A DNA stretch of 64,000 nt, from the NCBI RefSeq assembly GCF_004362525.1, contig NZ_SNXS01000006.1, positions 122,918 through 186,917 on the forward strand, written 5' to 3'. Shown piece after piece: positions 59,838-64,000 of this stretch. Made by a program: the position numbers and the translations under genes. Source of the DNA: Roseateles toxinivorans. Lineage in GTDB: Bacteria; Pseudomonadota; Gammaproteobacteria; Burkholderiales; Burkholderiaceae_C. The notes under the pieces were generated by a model. That model saw only the letters and a program-made list of their open reading frames with translations, made no database searches and was not told where the DNA came from. Numbering within the stretch: position 1 is the first letter of the stretch; each line of letters starts with the position of its first letter.

Positions 59838-60338
59838 TCAGGAGTTGCCTTCGGGCTTGCCCGCGGCGGTCAGGGATTGCAGCAGCGCCGGGTCATTCAG
59901 CACCTTGGCGATCAGCTCTTCCGCGCCTCCCTTGCCATCCATATAGGTGACCAGATTGGACAGTTGCTGGCGTGCATCCAGCAGCTTGTTCAGGCCCTCG
60001 ACCTTGGCCGCGATGGCCGCCGGCGAGAAGTCATCCATGTTCTCGAAGCTCAGGTCCACCGACAGATTGCCCTCGCCGGTCAGGGTGTTGGGCACCTGGA
60101 AGGCAACGCGCGGCTTCATGGCCTTCATCCGGGTGTCGAAGTTGTCGACATCGAACTCGAGGAATTTGCGGTCCGCCACCGGAGGCAGGGGCTCCTCGGG
60201 CTTGCCGGCCAGATCGGCCATCACGCCCATCACAAAGGGCAACTGCACCTTTTTCTCGGCGCCATACAACTCCACGTCATATTCAATTTGGACGCGCGGT
60301 GCCCGGTTGCGAGCGATGAATTTCTGGCTGCTGCCCAT
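59838..60338 (-). CDS. tssB: T6SS sheath small subunit TssB
   Basis: A 166-residue TssB (VipA) with APRVQIEYDVELYGAEKKVQLPFVMGVMADL at its start and the LSVDLSFENMDDFSPAAIAAKV helix. It is separated from tssA by an AT-richer 177-bp gap (60339-60515) that may hold a separate promoter; I could not assign clear hexamers there. Confidence 0.98.
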   Translation of the reverse strand: MGSSQKFIARNRAPRVQIEYDVELYGAEKKVQLPFVMGVMADLAGKPEEPLPPVADRKFLEFDVDNFDTRMKAMKPRVAFQVPNTLTGEGNLSVDLSFENMDDFSPAAIAAKVEGLNKLLDARQQLSNLVTYMDGKGGAEELIAKVLNDPALLQSLTAAGKPEGNS

Positions 60339-60515
60339 ATGAGATCTCCAATAGATCGAAAAACAAAGAAACCGATAAGCCTTTGGTCAACCTGGCGCCC
60401 GGCGCAGATACTGGTGTGCGACAAGGTGAGGTAGAGACAGGCTTATATCTTGTGACTTTCAATAGTATTTGCCGCTTGATCTTTCAGTTTACGGCGCATG
60501 CAACAAACATGGATG

Positions 60516-61577
60516 TCAGTAGGAACCCGAATCGTCGCGACCTATGGAATCGGGGTCCACGCCCATGATGCGGGCCACCTCGGCCATCGCGTCGGGCGCC
60601 AGATCGCGCACCAGTTGCAGGAAGTTCTTTTCGATCAGCCGTTCGGCCCGCCGCAGCAGCAGCTGGGCCGGGTTGGTGGGCTCGCTGCGCTCCAGATAGG
60701 CGCAGACCAGATTGATGGCCTTGATGGCGTCCTGGCGACTCTCGATGCTCATCGGCCCGCCGCCGCCGCGGCGACTCGGCCGCAGTGTGCCGTCGTCGGA
60801 AGTGCCGGCCTGGCCGTCATCGTCGTCGCCCCCCGCATCGGGGTCGGGCAGCAGCGACTCGATCGCCTCCAGCATGCCCCTGAGCGCCTTCACATCGACC
60901 GCATTCTCGATGCCGAACTTGTCGTTCATCAGCCGCTGCAGAGCCAGTACTTGCTGGCGGCCTTCTTCGCAGGTGCTGCGCAGGCGCGCCGCCAAGTCGG
61001 GCATGTCGCCCAGCATGCCCTGGATCTGGCCGGACGTCGGCGGTGACTCGTCGGGGCGGGCGGCCAGGCGATCGAGTGCGATCTCCACATCGCGTGTACG
61101 CAATCCGCCCATGCGGCGGTCATTGATCAGCAGGGCCTGACGCACATCGCCGAGCAGGCCGTCGAGCTTGTCGATCGAGCCGAGCGTGCTGATGCGGGCA
61201 AAGGCATCGCCGTCATCGGGGTCCAGGCCGGGATGCAGGCCATCCCAGAAACGATCGAGCAGGCCATGCATCAGGCGCAGGCCTTCAGGCAAAGCTTCCA
61301 GGCCATCGAGATTGATCTTGGCGCGGGCCCAGCTCAGGGCCACGCGCAGGTCGCGGCTGCGGCCCAACAGGTCTTCTGCCAGGCCCCGTGCCTCGGGCCA
61401 GCTGGGGGGCTGGGCAGCGGCGAACTGGGTCTCGGGTTTGCCGGCGACAGCCTGGTCTAGTTCCAGAAAGCTGGGGTCGTATTCAAGGTCTTCCCCGCAC
61501 GCGTTGCCGTCCAGCGGCTCAAGCCAACCGTCCACCGGTTGACCTTGCGTCACGGAAGCGTCTGAATCACCAGCCAT
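60516..61577 (-). CDS. tssA: T6SS assembly protein TssA
   Basis: From ATG 61577 the product has 353 residues; a 39-codon longer start is unsupported. The ImpA N-terminal domain is clear (WLEPLDGNACGEDLEYDPSFLELDQAVAGKPE, then LRVALSWARAKI and GLHPGLDPDDGDAF). A Gly/Asp linker (about 255-285) precedes a short helical C-terminal domain with RRAERLIEKNFLQLVRDLAPDA. TssA primes tube and sheath polymerisation. It is the first gene of the cluster and is divergent from the two-partner secretion genes. Confidence 0.94.
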   Translation of the reverse strand: MAGDSDASVTQGQPVDGWLEPLDGNACGEDLEYDPSFLELDQAVAGKPETQFAAAQPPSWPEARGLAEDLLGRSRDLRVALSWARAKINLDGLEALPEGLRLMHGLLDRFWDGLHPGLDPDDGDAFARISTLGSIDKLDGLLGDVRQALLINDRRMGGLRTRDVEIALDRLAARPDESPPTSGQIQGMLGDMPDLAARLRSTCEEGRQQVLALQRLMNDKFGIENAVDVKALRGMLEAIESLLPDPDAGGDDDDGQAGTSDDGTLRPSRRGGGGPMSIESRQDAIKAINLVCAYLERSEPTNPAQLLLRRAERLIEKNFLQLVRDLAPDAMAEVARIMGVDPDSIGRDDSGSY

Positions 61578-62074
61578 TGCGTCGTACCTGTTTGAAGTTT
61601 TTTTCGACTCGGAGACAGCCGGACCACTGCGCAAAATGTCGAGCCAAAACTTGCGCGGGGCCTGCTTCTGCGGGGCAATGTAACACCGGCCCATGACAAC
61701 TCATAGCGGGATTTGCATCGTTCGCCCCCCCAGTTTCGAGTGCTTTTCGCTGCTACGGTGCGCATGGCGTATCAGGCCGGTATCAATTCACCATCGAACT
61801 CGGCCGGCGGTCGTTCTTTGCTCGACGGCGGTGCGTTCCGCAAGCGTGGCGAGCGTGCTGAAGTTCTCGTCATAAAGGGGGTGACGCACGAATGGGGGAT
61901 ATGTTTGAATCGGCGTCCCGGCTAGCATGCGGCAGCAGTTGGCTGGCTGGATCTGGCCGGCGACTGTGGGGCTTGCTCGATTCGACACCAGGTCCGCCTC
62001 GGGTTCATACCGAAGACCCGGTGTGCGTATTTGTCGCTACGCTCGCCCCACAGCCATCAACCCAGGGCATCCCG
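61578..62074. other. 497-bp intergenic region between tssA and the TpsB gene
   Basis: This divergent gap must hold the promoters of the T6SS cluster (minus) and the two-partner secretion genes (plus). I see no convincing ORF, repeat or palindrome. On the minus strand a TGGC/GC pair resembling a sigma-54 site has spacing off by one base. On the plus strand no sigma-70 pair with 16-18 base spacing stands out by eye. Confidence 0.6.
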
Positions 62075-63685
62075 ATGAAGCTGCAAGCCGTTCGCCTTCT
62101 TTCCCACAGTCTCTTGGTGCTTGGTTTGAGCGCGGCATTGCCGTCGCTGGCCCAGGGCGCGGCGCCGCGCGTGCAGGTCACGGCCTTCGCCGTCACCGGC
62201 AACACCCTGCTGCCTCAGTCCAGGCTGGATGCGGTGCTGCAGCCCTTCAAGGGGGAGCGCACGCTGGACGAACTGAAGCAGGCGGCACTGGCGGTGCAGG
62301 AGTTGTACCGCCAGGCTGGCTATGGCGCGGTGATCGCCTATGTGCCCGAGCAGACCGCCGGGGCAGGCACCGCCACTATCGCCGTGCTGGAGGGGCGCAT
62401 CACCCGCATCGATGTGGGTGGCAACAAGCAGTTCAGCGAGGCCAATATCCTGCGCAGCCTGCCCCTGCTGGCCAAGGGTCAGACGCCCCAGGTGCAGCGC
62501 ATCGATGCGCAGATCCAGCTGGCCAACGAGAACCCGGCCAAGCAGGTCGCCGTCTCGCTGGAGGCCGGCCAGCGCCAGGGCGAAGTCGATGCCCATATCA
62601 CCGTCACCGAACAGAATGCGCAGCGCTGGACGCTGGCGCTGGACAACACCGGCAACGCCAGCACCGGCCGGCTGCGTGCCAATCTGGGCTACCAGCATGG
62701 TGCGCTGTGGGATCTGGACCACCAGCTCTCGCTGCAGTTCCAGTTCGCACCCGAGAAGCTCTCATCGGTGGCCGTGTTCAGCGCCAGCTACCGCGTGCCC
62801 TTTTATGCGCAAGGCATGACGCTGGATGGCTATGCAGCGCACTCCAATGTCGACGGCGGCAGCACCGGCACGGCAGCCGGGCCGCTGCAGTTCAGCGGCA
62901 AGGGCCAGATCTATGGCATGCGGCTGAGCAAGTACCTGCCGCGCATGGGCGAGGTGGACCATCGCCTGATCCTGGGTCTGGACCAGCGGGCCTACATCAA
63001 CGACTGCAGCATCGCCGGCCTGCCCGCGGGCGCCTGCGGCACCGCCGGCGAGAGCATCACCGTGCACCCGCTGTCGCTGGAATACACCTTGCAAAAGCAG
63101 GGCGACACCTCGATGGGCGCCAACCTCTCGCTGATCCACAATCTCGGCCTGGGCGGACGCTACGGCAGCGACGCCAACTTCGAGGCCGTGCGCGTCGGGG
63201 CCAAGCGGCGCTACACCAGCCTGCGGATGAACCTGTTCGGCGGCATGGCGCTGCCGCAGCAATGGGCCCTGCAAGGGCGGCTCAACAGCCAGTACAGCGG
63301 TGACGCCCTGGTCTCGGGCGAGCAGTTTGGCCTGGGCGGCGCCAACTCGGTGCGCGGCTACGAGGAGCGCGAGATCCTCGGCGACAGCGGCCTGTCGGCC
63401 AGCATCGAGCTCTATGCCCCCGATATGGCCAAGCGCTTCAGCGACAGCTTGGGGCAACTGCGAGCGCTGGCCTTCGTCGATGGCGGCAAGGTCAGAAACC
63501 AGCGCGGCATGCCCTGCCGCAATGTCCAGGTGTCCTGCGGTCTGGCCTCGGTGGGCATGGGCCTGAGGCTGGGTGCCGGACCGTTGCAGGTTCGGCTCGA
63601 CATGGCCCAGGCCCTGCGCGCCGGGGCACGCACCGAACGTAACGATGTGGGCTTCCACTTCCAGGCGAACTACAGTTTTATATGA
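62075..63685 (+). CDS. Two-partner secretion outer-membrane transporter (TpsB/FhaC family)
   Basis: Starting at MKLQAVRLLSHSLL (ATG 62075) the product has 536 residues; an earlier in-frame ATG at 61892 was rejected because a signal peptide begins here and ends near LPSLAQGA. POTRA-type domains (about 28-185, with VTAFAVTGNTLLPQSRLDAVL) precede a 16-strand barrel with the conserved VRGY loop motif at 426-429 (NSVRGYEER) and a terminal aromatic strand. It should export the adjacent TpsA protein across the outer membrane. Confidence 0.95.
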   Translation: MKLQAVRLLSHSLLVLGLSAALPSLAQGAAPRVQVTAFAVTGNTLLPQSRLDAVLQPFKGERTLDELKQAALAVQELYRQAGYGAVIAYVPEQTAGAGTATIAVLEGRITRIDVGGNKQFSEANILRSLPLLAKGQTPQVQRIDAQIQLANENPAKQVAVSLEAGQRQGEVDAHITVTEQNAQRWTLALDNTGNASTGRLRANLGYQHGALWDLDHQLSLQFQFAPEKLSSVAVFSASYRVPFYAQGMTLDGYAAHSNVDGGSTGTAAGPLQFSGKGQIYGMRLSKYLPRMGEVDHRLILGLDQRAYINDCSIAGLPAGACGTAGESITVHPLSLEYTLQKQGDTSMGANLSLIHNLGLGGRYGSDANFEAVRVGAKRRYTSLRMNLFGGMALPQQWALQGRLNSQYSGDALVSGEQFGLGGANSVRGYEEREILGDSGLSASIELYAPDMAKRFSDSLGQLRALAFVDGGKVRNQRGMPCRNVQVSCGLASVGMGLRLGAGPLQVRLDMAQALRAGARTERNDVGFHFQANYSFI

Positions 63686-63761
63686 ATGAGCCCGTGGGCG
63701 AGGCGGCTGCGTTGAGCGCTGCGTCACCGGCCCAGACCCGAATTTCGAGAGGCAGTCCATC

Positions 63762-64000
63762 ATGAGCCAGTCCAGTCAAACTCTTTGTGCCGCCACCCGC
63801 AACCTCGGCGCGCGTCGCATCACTCCACGCCGTCTGGCGGCCGCACTCGCGACGGGTTCCCTGCTGACGCTGGCGGTATGGCCGGGCATGGCGCAGGCGC
63901 AGGCACTGCCCAGCGGCCTGAGCGTGGTGCAGGGCAGGGCCCAGGTCAACACCGTCGGCAACAGCATGACGGTGACCAACTCGAATGGGGCGATCCTGAA
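63762..64000 (+). CDS. TpsA-type filamentous exoprotein, N-terminus only
   Basis: The frame from ATG 63762 (GAGAGG site upstream) runs off the window after 79 codons. An extended signal-peptide region (RRLAAALATGSLLTLAVWPGMAQAQ) is followed by LPSGLSVVQGRAQVN and MTVTNSNGAIL, which is how the TPS secretion domain of filamentous-haemagglutinin-like exoproteins begins. It lies 76 bases after its transporter. The function depends on the unseen part. Confidence 0.85.
   Translation, partial: MSQSSQTLCAATRNLGARRITPRRLAAALATGSLLTLAVWPGMAQAQALPSGLSVVQGRAQVNTVGNSMTVTNSNGAIL

Noticed and set aside
61610..61640. Possible sigma-54 promoter upstream of tssA
   Set aside because: A TGGC...TTGC-like pair is visible on the minus strand, but the GG to GC distance is 11 rather than 10 bases, and sigma-54 spacing is strict.
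61892..62074. 61-residue longer start for the TpsB transporter
   Set aside because: The extra residues are not signal-like, while the ATG at 62075 begins a typical signal peptide.
1..64000. CRISPR arrays, tRNA or rRNA genes, insertion sequences
   Set aside because: I looked for regular short repeats, cloverleaf-type ends and transposase motifs and saw none; a computed scan (tRNAscan, ISfinder, CRISPR finder) would be decisive.

Overview
The window is a GC-rich chromosome segment with dense, overlapping genes and many long antisense shadow frames. The content (H1-like type VI secretion genes, SCO/SenC protein, ECF41 sigma factor, FhaC-type secretion, TonB receptor with a PrnA-type halogenase) suggests a betaproteobacterium of the Burkholderiales (Roseateles/Paucibacter/Mitsuaria-like). 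That placement is inferred from gene families, not from a marker gene. I saw no rRNA, tRNA, insertion sequence or CRISPR array.

Layout. (1) 1-2510, minus strand: an edge-truncated protein that joins a TssB-like and a TssC-like region, then tagF and a 15-codon leader ORF. (2) 2694-3737, plus: a strange Ala/Ser/Leu/Met-rich repeat protein with no Glu, Trp or Tyr. (3) 3727-12976 and 20577-27977: a beta-glucan (laminarin-like) utilisation locus. It holds glucokinase, GH30, a TonB-dependent receptor, a flavin-dependent halogenase, two paralogous sugar-binding proteins, a GH16 lipoprotein, a MalFGK-type ABC transporter, GH1 beta-glucosidase, a polysaccharide deacetylase and a LacI-family regulator. 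Three identical 14-bp palindromes (TGAAAGCGCTTTCA) in front of glk/GH30, the receptor and the transport operon tie it into one regulon. (4) 12987-20518: unrelated genes, namely a membrane protein, a metallophosphoesterase, small proteins, an ECF41 sigma factor with its carboxymuconolactone decarboxylase-like partner (each with a textbook ECF41 promoter), and a tightly coupled ABC importer operon containing a SCO1 protein and a cupredoxin-like protein.

(5) 28114-33217, plus: four genes of unassigned function, including two proteins sharing a ~70-residue helical repeat, one of them carrying an HEIAH gluzincin-type peptidase domain, followed by a CpXC zinc protein. A strong hairpin separates them from (6) 33291-61577, minus: a type VI secretion cluster read tssA, tssB, tssC, four hcp-like genes, a zinc-ribbon gene, tagJ, tssE, tssF, tssG, clpV, vgrG, a DUF4123 adaptor, two unknown genes, an FHA gene, pppA, a DUF4280 (PAAR-like) gene, tssK, tssL, tssM. 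No tssJ or ppkA is present in the window. (7) 62075-64000, plus: a two-partner secretion pair, an FhaC-type transporter and the first 79 codons of its exoprotein.

Working model. The glucan genes take up oligosaccharides released by the surface GH16 enzyme through the TonB receptor and ABC transporter, finish hydrolysis in the cell with GH1 and GH30, and phosphorylate glucose with Glk. The T6SS looks H1-like, with TagF, FHA and PppA pointing to threonine-phosphorylation control. The repeat proteins at 2694 and 28114-33217 sit beside T6SS pieces and are the best candidates for undescribed effectors or accessory factors.
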